Part shown: positions 1-8,432 of the stretch, one piece after another
Layout: every line of letters starts with the position of its first letter
How positions within the stretch are numbered: position 1 is the stretch's first letter
Origin: Syntrophobacterales bacterium
GTDB taxonomy: Bacteria > Desulfobacterota > Syntrophia > Syntrophales > UBA6807
Assembly (NCBI GenBank): GCA_021159265.1
Contig: JAGGSD010000409.1
Location: 1-17,465 of the forward strand
Length of the DNA stretch: 17,465 nt
Direction: 5' to 3'
The notes under the pieces: model-generated
What the model was told of the DNA's origin: nothing
The model's input: only the letters and a program-made list of their open reading frames with translations
The model's database searches: none
Position numbers and translations under genes: made by a program

Positions 1-67
1 TATGTCAAAAGAATGTTATAAACATTGATGACTCTGTTGATTTATGAGGATTTTCGTTCAAGATCAA

Positions 68-144
68 GCCTGCCTGTGCGTTGCCTGTCTGCTCTTGCCT
101 GTGCCGCCTGCACGGCAGACAGGTGCGGACACGCACAGGCAGGC
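68..144. repeat. GC-rich palindromic repeat, copy A
   Basis: Perfect 14-bp outer arms (68-81 GCCTGCCTGTGCGT and 131-144, its reverse complement) enclose further GCCTGTCTGC/GCAGACAGG arms, so the transcript could fold into a long hairpin. The reverse complement of 68-123 matches 6089-6144 at about 52 of 56 positions, so this is one member of a family present in opposite orientation at the other end of the efflux operon. It lies about 50 bp past the stop codon of the RND gene, where it could act as a 3' stabiliser or terminator; there is no U-tract to prove that. Bases 1-67 and 145-197 show nothing else I recognise. Confidence 0.8.
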
Positions 145-197
145 AAGAACTTTACAATTAAGCGCCTAACCTGAATCAGAGCGCGAATTCCAATGAC

Positions 198-3100
198 TTA
201 TTTATTTCCAGATCCTTTATAAACGCCAAACAGGGAAGAAACAACATACTTTCTGATGTCTTCCAGAATCAGGTAAAGCGATGGTGTCAGCAACAATGTT
301 ATAAATGTCGCAAATAGTATTCCGTAACCCAGGCTCAGCGCCATCGGAATGAGAACCTTTGCCTGGAGAGATGTCTCGCTCATGATGGGAACGAGACCGA
401 AAAATGTGGTCAATGATGTCAGAATGATCGGTCTGAAACGGCGCTGCCCCGATTCCAGAACTGCCTGACGTACGGGCGCCCCTTCCCTTACCGCCCTGTT
501 GATGAAATCTATCAGAATCAGCGAATCATTTACAACAACCCCGGCAAGGGCGACCATACCGAAAAGGCTCATTATGGATAGATTGTATCCCGTTAATATG
601 TGCCCCCAGACGGCCCCCACAAAACCGAACGGAATTGCAAACATTACCAGTACGGGCTGGATATAACTTTTGAAAGGTATGGCCATCAACACATAAATTC
701 CGAGAAGGGCAAGGGTAAAACCTGATTTCATACTGTCGATGGATTCCTTATTTCTTTCGGCTTCTCCTGCCAGTGACCATGATAATCCGGGATAATCCCG
801 TGTCAGCTGGGGCAGCAGACCCGCGCTCAGTTCATTCAGAATTTCTTCGGGACTGGCTTTTCCTGAAGTTGATGCCATAACATTGAATACCCGCTTCCGG
901 TCACGGCGATGAATGACACTGTACCCTCTCCCCGGATTCAAAGCCGCTGCCCTCAGAAATGGGATCTCCCCTCCATTCGCGGTACGTATACGCATATCTT
1001 GCAAGATCCCTTTGTTCTTCCTGTCTTCCTCGGGATAACGTACCATAACCTTGACTTCATTGCGCCCCCGCTGGAAACGGAGCGCTTCCGCTCCGTAAAA
1101 CGCGGATCGTACCTGACGGGCAAGATCTGTTTCTGTAATTCCCAGTGTTCTGGCCTCGGGTGTTATCTTAAAACGCAATTCCTGTTTACCTGCTTCATAA
1201 TTGTCCGTAATGTCCTCAACACCCTTATATCCATACAGCGCTTTCTTGATCCGTTCCCCCGCTTTTTTTAATACGGTAAAATCGGTGTGGCTCAAACGGA
1301 TATTGATGTTTTTTCCGAATGACCTGAGATCCGATTCGTAGGTCAGGGATTCGGCGCCGGGAATTTCTCCTATCTTCCTCCGCCATCGATCAGAAAATTC
1401 TTTTGTCGAAATCTTACGAATATCAGCAGCATGTAAATATACCAGTACCTGGCATATATTCCCCTGTGAGGAGGGTCCTCCATGCGATAATGTGCCGCCG
1501 ATAATTGCGGAGATATTCCTCAGAACACTCTGTCCATCCTGACGTTTGGCATCGTACTCATCAACAAGCTTCCATGCCTGTTTGACAATATATTTTTCGT
1601 AGTGTTTAATCTCTTCAACCGGTGTTCCGACCGGCATCTGCAGGGTGCACCTGGCAATATCACCCTCGAGATGCGGCATAAAACGGTATTTAACTATTCC
1701 GGACACGTACATTCCGGCCGTCACAATCGCTGCGGCGACGGAGACGGCAACCATCAGGTAGCGGTATTTTGTGGCAAGTTTCAACAGTGTAAAATAAGGT
1801 CCTTTTATAATGGAGTCAATTTTTCCCATGAGCATTAGCCGGAGTCTGGACTTTTCTTTTTCACTTTTTATTCTCAAAGCGCTCAAATGAGCGGGAAGTA
1901 TGAAAAAGGCCTCTATGAGTGAAACTGTCAGGATGGCGATTATTACGGCGGGGATCATGTAAACAAATTTTCCCATTGTGCCCTTTACGAATAACAGAGG
2001 CATAAATGCCGCGATTGTGGTCAGGATGGAAAAGGTGACCGCCCCTGTTACTTCATGGGCGCCATCTATGGCAGCCCGGATGGGTGTCTTGCCCATAAGC
2101 CTGTGAGTGTAAATATTCTCACCGACAATGATGGCATCATCCACGACAATTCCTATGGCCATGATAAACGCAAAGAGAGACATCATATTTATAGACACAT
2201 CTGTCACGGAGAGGAAACTCAATGCACCCAGAAAGGAAACGGGAATGCCCATGGAAACCCAGAATGCCAGGCGAAATTCTAAAAAGAGGGAAAGGATAAT
2301 CAGTACGAGGATCAACCCCATGTAGGAGTTTTTCATTAGCAGGTGTAAACGTTCTTTGAAGATTTCCGACATGTCGAACCATGTCATCATTTTAACCCCT
2401 TCCGGGAGCAGGTGCTGCTTCTCAGCCACATACTGACTGACTGTCTTTGATATTTCCAGCGGTCCCTGGTCGCCTACACGGTAAACATTCAATATAACAG
2501 CGGGCTTGCCATCAAAAGTCGCGAAGGTATCCGTGTCTTTGAACCCGTCTTTTATCATGGCGATATCCCCAAGGCGAATTCTCGTTCCATCCGTCCGGGT
2601 CGAAACGATAATGCCGGCATATTCACGACCTGTATATTTTTTTGCCTTTCCGCGGAGCAGGATTTCACCACCCTGTGACTTGATAGTTCCCGCCGGGATG
2701 TCCTGAGATGCCTTTCGAATCGTGCTCGCGATTTGCTCCAGTGTCAGACCATAGCGCGTCAGTGTTTTTTCACTGATTTCGATGGAAATCTCGTAGGGAC
2801 GGACACCAAAGAGCTCAACCTGTGAGATATCCGGAAAGGCAAGCAAATCTTCCCTTACCGCTTCAATGATTTCCCTCAGGCTTTTTTCCGGGATGTCGCC
2901 GTAAACGGCCACGGAAATGACCTGCATGCGACGGCTGATTTTTGAAACAACAGGTTTTTCAGCATCCCCGGGAAATGTTTCAATGCGGTCAACTTCGGAT
3001 TTGATTTCCTGGAGTACGGCATCGACATCTTCTCCTTCAAGCAATTCAGCTACTACAGTGCCGGAACCTTCGGTGGCCGTTGAGGTAATTTCTTTTATCC

Positions 3101-3332
3101 CATCTACCGAGCTCAGTTTGTCTTCTATCTTAAGTATTATGCCTTCTTCAACATCTTCGGGTGTGGACCCCGGGTATGGAACGGTTACCTGTACCCTGTC
3201 CAGGGTGATATCAGGAAAGACTTCCCTTTTGATGTTCATTCCGAGAATCAGACCGCCAATAATAAACATAATCATGAGCAGGTTAGCAGCCACATGATTT
3301 TCAGCCATCCATGCAAGGGGCCCCTTATTCAT
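198..3332 (-). CDS. RND efflux permease, AcrB-type inner-membrane subunit
   Basis: About 1044 residues, normal for the AcrB/MdtB/MexB (ACR_tran) family, proton-driven inner-membrane pumps that work as trimers. Seen: a first membrane helix at residues ~17-33, a periplasmic porter block, a cluster of helices from ~336, the proton-relay motif GIVVDDAIIVGEN with the two Asp at ~398-399 in helix 4, a second large periplasmic block, then a C-terminal helix cluster including a GVVVNDSLILIDF segment. The start chosen is the ATG at 3332 (MNKGPLAWM): it follows GGGAGA by six bases and overlaps the upstream fusion-protein stop by eight bases; an in-frame upstream start at 3356 has no advantage. It is the last gene of an outer-membrane factor, fusion protein, permease operon. 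Substrate cannot be read from sequence; it lacks the look of a CusA metal pump. Confidence 0.95.
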   Translation of the reverse strand: MNKGPLAWMAENHVAANLLMIMFIIGGLILGMNIKREVFPDITLDRVQVTVPYPGSTPEDVEEGIILKIEDKLSSVDGIKEITSTATEGSGTVVAELLEGEDVDAVLQEIKSEVDRIETFPGDAEKPVVSKISRRMQVISVAVYGDIPEKSLREIIEAVREDLLAFPDISQVELFGVRPYEISIEISEKTLTRYGLTLEQIASTIRKASQDIPAGTIKSQGGEILLRGKAKKYTGREYAGIIVSTRTDGTRIRLGDIAMIKDGFKDTDTFATFDGKPAVILNVYRVGDQGPLEISKTVSQYVAEKQHLLPEGVKMMTWFDMSEIFKERLHLLMKNSYMGLILVLIILSLFLEFRLAFWVSMGIPVSFLGALSFLSVTDVSINMMSLFAFIMAIGIVVDDAIIVGENIYTHRLMGKTPIRAAIDGAHEVTGAVTFSILTTIAAFMPLLFVKGTMGKFVYMIPAVIIAILTVSLIEAFFILPAHLSALRIKSEKEKSRLRLMLMGKIDSIIKGPYFTLLKLATKYRYLMVAVSVAAAIVTAGMYVSGIVKYRFMPHLEGDIARCTLQMPVGTPVEEIKHYEKYIVKQAWKLVDEYDAKRQDGQSVLRNISAIIGGTLSHGGPSSQGNICQVLVYLHAADIRKISTKEFSDRWRRKIGEIPGAESLTYESDLRSFGKNINIRLSHTDFTVLKKAGERIKKALYGYKGVEDITDNYEAGKQELRFKITPEARTLGITETDLARQVRSAFYGAEALRFQRGRNEVKVMVRYPEEDRKNKGILQDMRIRTANGGEIPFLRAAALNPGRGYSVIHRRDRKRVFNVMASTSGKASPEEILNELSAGLLPQLTRDYPGLSWSLAGEAERNKESIDSMKSGFTLALLGIYVLMAIPFKSYIQPVLVMFAIPFGFVGAVWGHILTGYNLSIMSLFGMVALAGVVVNDSLILIDFINRAVREGAPVRQAVLESGQRRFRPIILTSLTTFFGLVPIMSETSLQAKVLIPMALSLGYGILFATFITLLLTPSLYLILEDIRKYVVSSLFGVYKGSGNK

Positions 3333-4530
3333 GATCTGTCTCCCGGTATGTTGCATTCTCTTTCTCTAATGTACGCACTTTCATTCCTTCAACCGCTGCT
3401 GCGAGAGAGCTGGTGATTATTTCTTCGCCTTCATGCAGTCCCCTGGTCACCCACATCTCATTATCGTCTGACCATGCCCACTGAACCTGCCTGATATGCA
3501 ATGTATTGTTTTTATCGACAGTCCATACTGTTTTGTTATCTCTCACGGCAGCAATGGGAATGGAAATTACATTCCGGATTGTCTTGCCGATAAAGGAAAT
3601 GTCAACAAACATACCCAGCGCCAGATCGGGTCTCGATTTATTTTCGATTCTTTTGTACGGGTCTTTAATCACAGCGACTACCCGGACCATACGACCCGTA
3701 GGATTTACTTCTCCAAGACTGCGAGTTACAACCCCATCCCATGTGCAGGTATCGGATCCGACTTTCAGACTGATACGGGCCGGTGATCCCTTTCCGGTTT
3801 CACCTTTCCGGGGAATATTGAGCCAGGACAATCTGGACAGTTCGAGGGGAACCTCAACCTCAAGCGCATCTGTTTCGAAGAGGCTGCCCAGTGTTTCACC
3901 GGACCTGACATATTGACCCAGACCCACGGTTTCCGCTCTGATCATGCAATTAAAGGGGGTTGTCACCCTGGTTCTTTCCAGGTTTTTCATCGCCTGTTTC
4001 AGGGTTGCTTTTTTTGCTTCAGCGATTGCCTTTGCCCTTTCCAATTGGGGGCCATAGAGGACTAACGGGTTTGGAGGCAAAGTGCTGTTATTCCCACGTG
4101 CCTGCCACTTGTCCCATTGCAGGCGGGCCACGCGGGCGTCACTTTCAATTTTTGCCAGTTGGTACTCTGCATCCTTCAGCTCAGCCTTTATCTGTTTGAC
4201 GGCTGTTTCATAATCAATCGTTTCAATTTTAAACAGGCAGTCTCCTTTCTGAAATACACTGCCTTCAACGAAACGGGGATTGACCCATACGATTTGACCG
4301 CTCACCTGAGGTACGATGTTTGCCACCCTCCTGGGGATTATGGTACCGTGTCCCTTTACGATTGCCGTTTTATTTTCTGCTTTGACGGTAATAGTTTCTA
4401 CGAGGGCGCCGCTGCTTTTGAATTGTATTCTGGCAGGCGGTTTCCTGTGGGCTATCATTATTCCGACCACGGCGAGGCTGATCGCTATAATTAAGAAAAA
4501 CAATCCGATTTGTATAATCTTTCGTTTCAT
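3325..4530 (-). CDS. RND efflux periplasmic adaptor (membrane fusion protein, HlyD/AcrA type)
   Basis: About 401 residues. An N-terminal hydrophobic anchor (IGLFFLIIAISLAVVGIMIA, residues ~7-26) has no lipobox, so the protein is anchored by a transmembrane helix. It is followed by a biotinyl-lipoyl half motif (IVPQVSGQIVWV), an alpha-helical hairpin rich in Lys/Glu/Ala (~105-185), the second lipoyl half (TTPFNCMIRAETVGLGQYV), then beta-barrel and membrane-proximal domains. The adaptor bridges the permease and the outer-membrane channel. The ATG at 4530 (MKRKIIQIG) is preferred to the in-frame 4593 start because it begins just before the helix, has AAGG about eight bases upstream, and clears the upstream stop by 20 bp; the longer form would overlap the previous gene by 43 bp. 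Its stop overlaps the permease start, suggesting translational coupling. Confidence 0.93.
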   Translation of the reverse strand: MKRKIIQIGLFFLIIAISLAVVGIMIAHRKPPARIQFKSSGALVETITVKAENKTAIVKGHGTIIPRRVANIVPQVSGQIVWVNPRFVEGSVFQKGDCLFKIETIDYETAVKQIKAELKDAEYQLAKIESDARVARLQWDKWQARGNNSTLPPNPLVLYGPQLERAKAIAEAKKATLKQAMKNLERTRVTTPFNCMIRAETVGLGQYVRSGETLGSLFETDALEVEVPLELSRLSWLNIPRKGETGKGSPARISLKVGSDTCTWDGVVTRSLGEVNPTGRMVRVVAVIKDPYKRIENKSRPDLALGMFVDISFIGKTIRNVISIPIAAVRDNKTVWTVDKNNTLHIRQVQWAWSDDNEMWVTRGLHEGEEIITSSLAAAVEGMKVRTLEKENATYRETDHE

Positions 4531-4550
4531 ATTTCGACCTTTTTCACGTT

Positions 4551-5984
4551 TTATTCTTTTTCCAGACGTTCTTTCACCATTTTTTCCGACCATTTCCCGC
4601 CAAGCACACGGGCCAGTTCTATGCGGTTGCTGATCAGTTCCCTTCGGGTTGAAACCAGTTCTGTCTGTGAGCGATAATATGCCTGCTGTGCTGTTAATAA
4701 GGGGAGATAATCCATTATGCCCTGAACATATTGTTCGCGTGTGATTTCAAGAAGACCGGCAGAGGCCAGAACTGAATCTTCTTCCAATTTCAGCCTTGTC
4801 TCCACTTTTTTGTTTTTGACCAGGGCATCCTCAACTTCTTTAAATGCCGTTAAGACATCGCTTTTGTACTTGTAGATCAATTCTTCATATTGTGCCCTTT
4901 TGCTGCGGATTTCAGCTTTGCGCCGTCCCCCGTCAATCAAGGGTTGAACCAGATCACCAACGAAATTCCATAACAAATTGTCCGGCTTGATAAGTTCGGC
5001 AACTCTTGTGGAACCATATCCGATCTTCGCTGAGAGATTGAAAGAGGGAAAACGGTCGGCAACGGCGGCGCCAAGGCGCGCATCGGTTGCTCTCAGCCGT
5101 GCCATGGATGCCTGTATATCCGGCCGATTCTTTAAAAGTGTTGACGGCATGTCCACTGGAAGGGGTAATGGCGCCTGTGGCAGAGTATCAACTTTCCCGC
5201 TGATATTGATTTCAGGATACCGGCCAAGCAGCAGAGAGAGAGCATATTCAGCCAGGATGAGGCTTTCCTGCAGTTGCGGCCTCTGGGTAAGAGTACTGGC
5301 CAGACTTTGTTCGGCCTGATACACATCCCGTATGGAATTCAGTCCCTGCAGATATCTGTTTTTCGTCACATCCAGTGATTGCTCATAACTTTCTATGGTC
5401 TGTGAGAGCAGTTTTATGAGATGCTTTATTTCTATTATTTTAAAGTACAGGTCGGCAACTTCTGCAGACAAGGAGATATAAAGCGTCCGGATATCAGATT
5501 CAGTAGCCAGTAATTCCCAGATTGAAGCCCTTTCCCGCTCTTTTAATTTTCCCCAGAGGTCCAGTTCAAAGCTTCCAGCGGCGGCGAGCTGGAATTTGTT
5601 ATTTCTGGTAGGGCCTGTGGAACTCTTCACTGTGGGTGTTTGTTCTCTTCCACCGGAAAAACTGAGATTTATTAGGGGCTTGCGTCCAGCATCGACGACA
5701 ATACATTCTGCTTCAAATCTCCGCCAGCGGGCAAATGCCTGCTCTATGTCCAGATTACTCTGAAACATTTCATCCATCAGATTGTTCAACTGCGGATCAT
5801 TGAAATATTCCCACCATCTATCTACGGGAGGCGCAGTGTGCTCGAACTTGTTCTGAAAAGTATAGTCCGAACCGGGTAAATCTTTTTCAAGGGTAGATTT
5901 ATGGACACTGCATCCGCAAAATATACCATTTAAGAGAAACAACAGGCAGGTGATAAATATTTGAAATGTGCCGGTGCTTTTCAT
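4551..5984 (-). CDS. Outer-membrane efflux lipoprotein (TolC/OprM/NodT family)
   Basis: About 477 residues. Starting at the ATG at 5984 gives a lipoprotein signal peptide (MKSTGTFQIFITCLLFLL, then NGIFCGC; acylated Cys probably residue 25). After it come WWEYFNDPQLNNLMDEM and two OEP repeats with long coiled-coil helices, typical of trimeric outer-membrane exit channels. The YGSTRVAEL...WNFVGDLVQPLIDGGRRKAEI segment matches the usual NodT-family pattern. The frame stays open upstream to 6194, but that extension reads through two intergenic repeats and is rejected; AAGGA about seven bases before 5984 supports the shorter start. First gene of the efflux operon, 20 bp from the adaptor. Its 5' leader is repeat-laden (5996-6144). 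Confidence 0.93.
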   Translation of the reverse strand: MKSTGTFQIFITCLLFLLNGIFCGCSVHKSTLEKDLPGSDYTFQNKFEHTAPPVDRWWEYFNDPQLNNLMDEMFQSNLDIEQAFARWRRFEAECIVVDAGRKPLINLSFSGGREQTPTVKSSTGPTRNNKFQLAAAGSFELDLWGKLKERERASIWELLATESDIRTLYISLSAEVADLYFKIIEIKHLIKLLSQTIESYEQSLDVTKNRYLQGLNSIRDVYQAEQSLASTLTQRPQLQESLILAEYALSLLLGRYPEINISGKVDTLPQAPLPLPVDMPSTLLKNRPDIQASMARLRATDARLGAAVADRFPSFNLSAKIGYGSTRVAELIKPDNLLWNFVGDLVQPLIDGGRRKAEIRSKRAQYEELIYKYKSDVLTAFKEVEDALVKNKKVETRLKLEEDSVLASAGLLEITREQYVQGIMDYLPLLTAQQAYYRSQTELVSTRRELISNRIELARVLGGKWSEKMVKERLEKE

Positions 5985-5995
5985 ATCCGTTTCCT

Positions 5996-6035
5996 TAAGG
6001 CGGCAAAACCGCAAGGACTGAGCAATTAGCAATGA
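5996..6035. repeat. 40-bp dispersed repeat (TAAGGCGGCAAA family), copy 1
   Basis: Matches 8233-8272 at 36 of 40 positions in the same orientation: TAAGGCGGCAAA, then a C(A/G)AGG(A/G)CTGAGCAAT block. This copy abuts the tolC-like gene so closely that its CCTTAAGG edge forms part of the Shine-Dalgarno region of that minus-strand gene. Confidence 0.75.
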
Positions 6036-6071
6036 AGGCTGATCCCTGATACCAACATCTACGCGAAAAAC

Positions 6072-6144
6072 GCCTGTCTGCGTGCCTGCCTGTCTGCCGT
6101 GCAGGCGGCACAGGCAGGCGCAGACAGGCAACTCACAGGCAGGT
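6072..6144. repeat. GC-rich palindromic repeat, copy B
   Basis: Outer arms GCCTGTCTGCG (6072-6082) and CGCAGACAGGC (6119-6129) are perfect complements, with inner GCCTGCCTGT/ACAGGCAGGC arms. Bases 6089-6144 match the reverse complement of 68-123 at about 52 of 56 positions. The repeat sits about 90-160 bp upstream of the first efflux gene. Confidence 0.8.
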
Positions 6145-6313
6145 AGTTGTTGAGTGAGGATAAAGACTCTAATATAACTGAGCGCCGTGTCCAAATTATT
6201 TTAAAATGTTGGCGCCGAAGTTGAAAAACTAATCTTTAGCAACCCTTATGTCAACCTAAATATAAACCACGGAGTTTCCGAGCCGGCAGAACATCTGGTA
6301 AAAATGAAATCGA

Positions 6314-6342
6314 TTGACTTTCTTTTTTGCTTGAAAGATAAT
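6314..6342 (+). promoter_or_regulatory. Predicted sigma70-type promoter for methyltransferase/NUDIX unit
   Basis: TTGACT (6314-6319) and GATAAT (6337-6342) are separated by exactly 17 bases in an AT-rich stretch, five of six matches to each consensus hexamer. Transcription would begin about seven bases after the -10 box, at or next to the ATG at 6350, implying a leaderless or nearly leaderless message. Confidence 0.55.
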
Positions 6343-6349
6343 AATTTCC

Positions 6350-7213
6350 ATGAGTGAGAATAAGGACAAGTCAAAGATTATTGATGTTTTTATCGATGTT
6401 GAAGCCCACAGGTTAACCGCTGATATTGTAAAGAAACATTCCACGAATCGAAACGATATAAGGGAAGTTGCATTAAAAGGACTGAACCTCGAATGGTGCA
6501 GGAATATTGTTGAACTTGGTTGTGGCTTTGGTTTTTTCACGGAGGCTCTGAAGGGAAAAGTCCATCCCGAAGCTGTTGTAACCGGGGTGGACGTTATCAG
6601 TGATTATAAGTCCCCGTTTCTTGAAGCTTGCAAAAAGGCGGGGGTAAAAGGTGTTTTCACATCTTCAGGCGCATCCGTTGTAAAAGATCTCGAAGAAAAA
6701 TCGGTTGATCTTGTGATATGCAGTTATTCGTTGTACTTCTTTCCTGAGATCATACCTGACATATCAAGGATATTAAAGAAGAATGGCTTACTTGTTGCAA
6801 CTGTTCATAACAAGGAGAATATGGGAGAACTTGTCCATGCTGCCAAAGATGTCCTTGCAGCTAATGGAATGTTACAAAAAAGCGTGAAACTTCCCATTGA
6901 AATTTTGATCAGCAGATTTTCTTCTGAAAGCGGTTATGAAACCTTATCATCCTGGTTTCAGGATATACGAACAAAAAACTATGTAAATACACTTATTTTC
7001 AAACCGGGGGATTTATATTTCCTGCTGGAGTACTTCAGCTTCAAACAGCCCCTTCTTCTTCTTTCCGGCACACATGCTGGATTGGGGCCGGCATTGAATC
7101 TGTTAAAAATACACCTTGAAAAACTGTTTACTCAAAGGCGGGGAAACTTTACCATTTCAAAGGATGATACGGTTTTTGTTTGTTCTAAACCTTTATACGG
7201 AAGAGGGACATAA
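6350..7213 (+). CDS. Class I SAM-dependent methyltransferase, substrate unknown
   Basis: 287 residues. The Rossmann-like core is clear: motif I IVELGCGFGFF (~53-63), an acidic post-I strand (VTGVDVIS), motif II-like SVDLVICSYSLYFFPE, and motif III RILKKNGLLVATVHN. The N-terminal ~50 residues (helical, DVEAHRLTADIVKKHS) and the C-terminal ~130 residues form extra elements that may determine substrate; I do not recognise a specific subfamily. It resembles the Methyltransf_11/25 class acting on small molecules, as BioC or UbiE do, but this is only fold-level similarity. No good Shine-Dalgarno precedes the ATG, and a predicted promoter abuts it. Its TAA overlaps the following ATG by one base (TAATG), so it is almost certainly co-translated with the NUDIX protein, suggesting a shared pathway. 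Confidence 0.9.
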   Translation: MSENKDKSKIIDVFIDVEAHRLTADIVKKHSTNRNDIREVALKGLNLEWCRNIVELGCGFGFFTEALKGKVHPEAVVTGVDVISDYKSPFLEACKKAGVKGVFTSSGASVVKDLEEKSVDLVICSYSLYFFPEIIPDISRILKKNGLLVATVHNKENMGELVHAAKDVLAANGMLQKSVKLPIEILISRFSSESGYETLSSWFQDIRTKNYVNTLIFKPGDLYFLLEYFSFKQPLLLLSGTHAGLGPALNLLKIHLEKLFTQRRGNFTISKDDTVFVCSKPLYGRGT

Positions 7214-8235
7214 TGAAGAATAGAAAGAGAAAATTCTGTCCCTATTGCGGAAATAAGATAGCGCAACAATATGAGGAAGACATTCTCCGGGACTACTGCG
7301 GGGTCTGCAACATATTTTTTTATGATAATCCACTTCCTGTTGTTTCAACCATACTTGCAGAAGAGCGAAAGATTCTTCTCGTTAAAAGGGGTAATAAGCC
7401 TTACAAGGGGAAATGGTGTCCTCCCATGGGTTTTGCCGAAACCGATGAAAGTATTGAGGAAGCGGCATTAAGAGAACTCGAGGAGGAAACAGGAATAAAA
7501 GGGAAAATAACAAATCTTGTCGATGTAGATTCAGGCAATAATTATTTTTACGGGGATTTGATTTTCTTAACCTTCGAAGCTGTACAGATTGGTGGTAAGC
7601 TTTCACCCGGTAGTGACTCAGTTGCCGTAAAATATTTTCCCATAGAAAAGATTCCCCGTTTAGCATTCGATTCCAACATAAAGGCAATTAATACTTATAA
7701 AGAGAGCAAGTCTGATTACTGGGCAATTGTCGATTCTTTTTCGGCTGCCGTGAATGAAAGTCACGCCAGCAAAAAAAGGGATCTTATTTCTGACAGGCTT
7801 GTTGACATTATTCAAGAAAATGCGGTGGTAATTGTGCAAAACTGGCTTAAAGATATTGTTAAAAGCAGATCAACTCCCACGTATCGATCTTTTGACAGGA
7901 AAAAACTATCTGAAAGCACGTATAGCGTTTTGCTGCAATTTACTAAATGGGCGGGAGAATTTCATACGGATAAGGCTGCAAGGAGTATAAATGTGAGGAG
8001 TTACTTTATGAAATTCGGCAAAGAAAAGAGAAACGAAGGTTTTGAATTGCACGAGGTTTTCAGCGCTTTGAGCTTGACAAGGAAGTATATCTGGGAATTT
8101 GCGCTTTATCACGGTATCTCGTCGAAAAAACCTCTCGATATCTATATGGCCTTTGAATTTGACAGACGAATGATGATATTTTTTGATAGAGCAACATTTT
8201 ATACAACATTGGGTTACATGGATCGAAAAAACTAA
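7213..8235 (+). CDS. Zinc-ribbon NUDIX hydrolase fused to an RsbRD_N-like C-terminal domain
   Basis: 340 residues in two halves. Residues 9-32 hold a zinc ribbon (C9-x2-C12, C29-x2-C32) as in NudC-like and related NUDIX proteins. Residues ~40-170 are a NUDIX domain with an intact box G73-x5-E-x7-RELEEETGI (to residue 95), which in this superfamily binds the metal that hydrolyses nucleoside diphosphates linked to another moiety. Residues ~192-330 (RLVDIIQENAVVIVQNWL ... YFMKFGKEKRNEGFELHEV ... LSLTRKYIWEFALYHG) resemble the all-helical RsbRD N-terminal domain found on sensor kinases and stress-signalling proteins; this call is from pattern memory. The ATG overlaps the methyltransferase stop. 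The combination suggests a NUDIX activity governed by a sensory domain. The stop codon is the first three bases of a dispersed repeat. Confidence 0.88.
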   Translation: MKNRKRKFCPYCGNKIAQQYEEDILRDYCGVCNIFFYDNPLPVVSTILAEERKILLVKRGNKPYKGKWCPPMGFAETDESIEEAALRELEEETGIKGKITNLVDVDSGNNYFYGDLIFLTFEAVQIGGKLSPGSDSVAVKYFPIEKIPRLAFDSNIKAINTYKESKSDYWAIVDSFSAAVNESHASKKRDLISDRLVDIIQENAVVIVQNWLKDIVKSRSTPTYRSFDRKKLSESTYSVLLQFTKWAGEFHTDKAARSINVRSYFMKFGKEKRNEGFELHEVFSALSLTRKYIWEFALYHGISSKKPLDIYMAFEFDRRMMIFFDRATFYTTLGYMDRKN

Positions 8236-8272
8236 GGCGGCAAAGCCGGAAGGGCTGAGCAATGAGCAATGC
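8233..8272. repeat. 40-bp dispersed repeat (TAAGGCGGCAAA family), copy 2
   Basis: 36 of 40 bases match 5996-6035. The repeat begins exactly at the NUDIX stop codon TAA. It contains CGGC-AAA-GCCG, a four-base-pair stem too weak to call a terminator. The remaining ~160 bp to the lipoprotein gene shows no other recognised feature. Confidence 0.75.
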
Positions 8273-8432
8273 AGATTGAGTGTTAAATGCTAAAAGGCCA
8301 GAAGAGGATTAAGGTTTGAGACTGACGCAGAAATTGGGCAAAGGGAGACGTTATGCAAGGATCCCCATTTGTCATGATGAATGATTGTGACCTTGATCTA
8401 TTGCTGTTTTATATCGTTCATCCCGGGAGTAA

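Larger units (their letters stand above)
5985..6349. other. Divergent intergenic region between efflux operon and methyltransferase unit
   Basis: 365 bp without a convincing gene. From left to right it holds the tolC-like gene's Shine-Dalgarno (AAGGA), one copy of the 40-bp TAAGGCGGCAAA repeat (5996-6035), the GC-rich palindrome copy B (6072-6144), about 160 bp with no recognised feature, and a plus-strand sigma70-like promoter against the methyltransferase ATG. No convincing minus-strand promoter for the efflux operon was found. If transcription starts beyond 6144, the efflux mRNA leader would contain both repeats as a strong hairpin. Repressor operators were looked for but not recognised, and no regulator gene lies nearby. 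Confidence 0.6.

Noticed and set aside
68..144. CRISPR-like array of GCCTGCCTGT/GCCTGTCTGC units
   Set aside because: Units are not evenly spaced with unique spacers; they are the arms of one palindrome.
5985..6194. N-terminal extension of the outer-membrane factor by 70 residues
   Set aside because: It is encoded by two intergenic repeats, has Cys/Gln/Arg-rich low-quality composition and would hide the lipoprotein signal peptide that starts at 5984.
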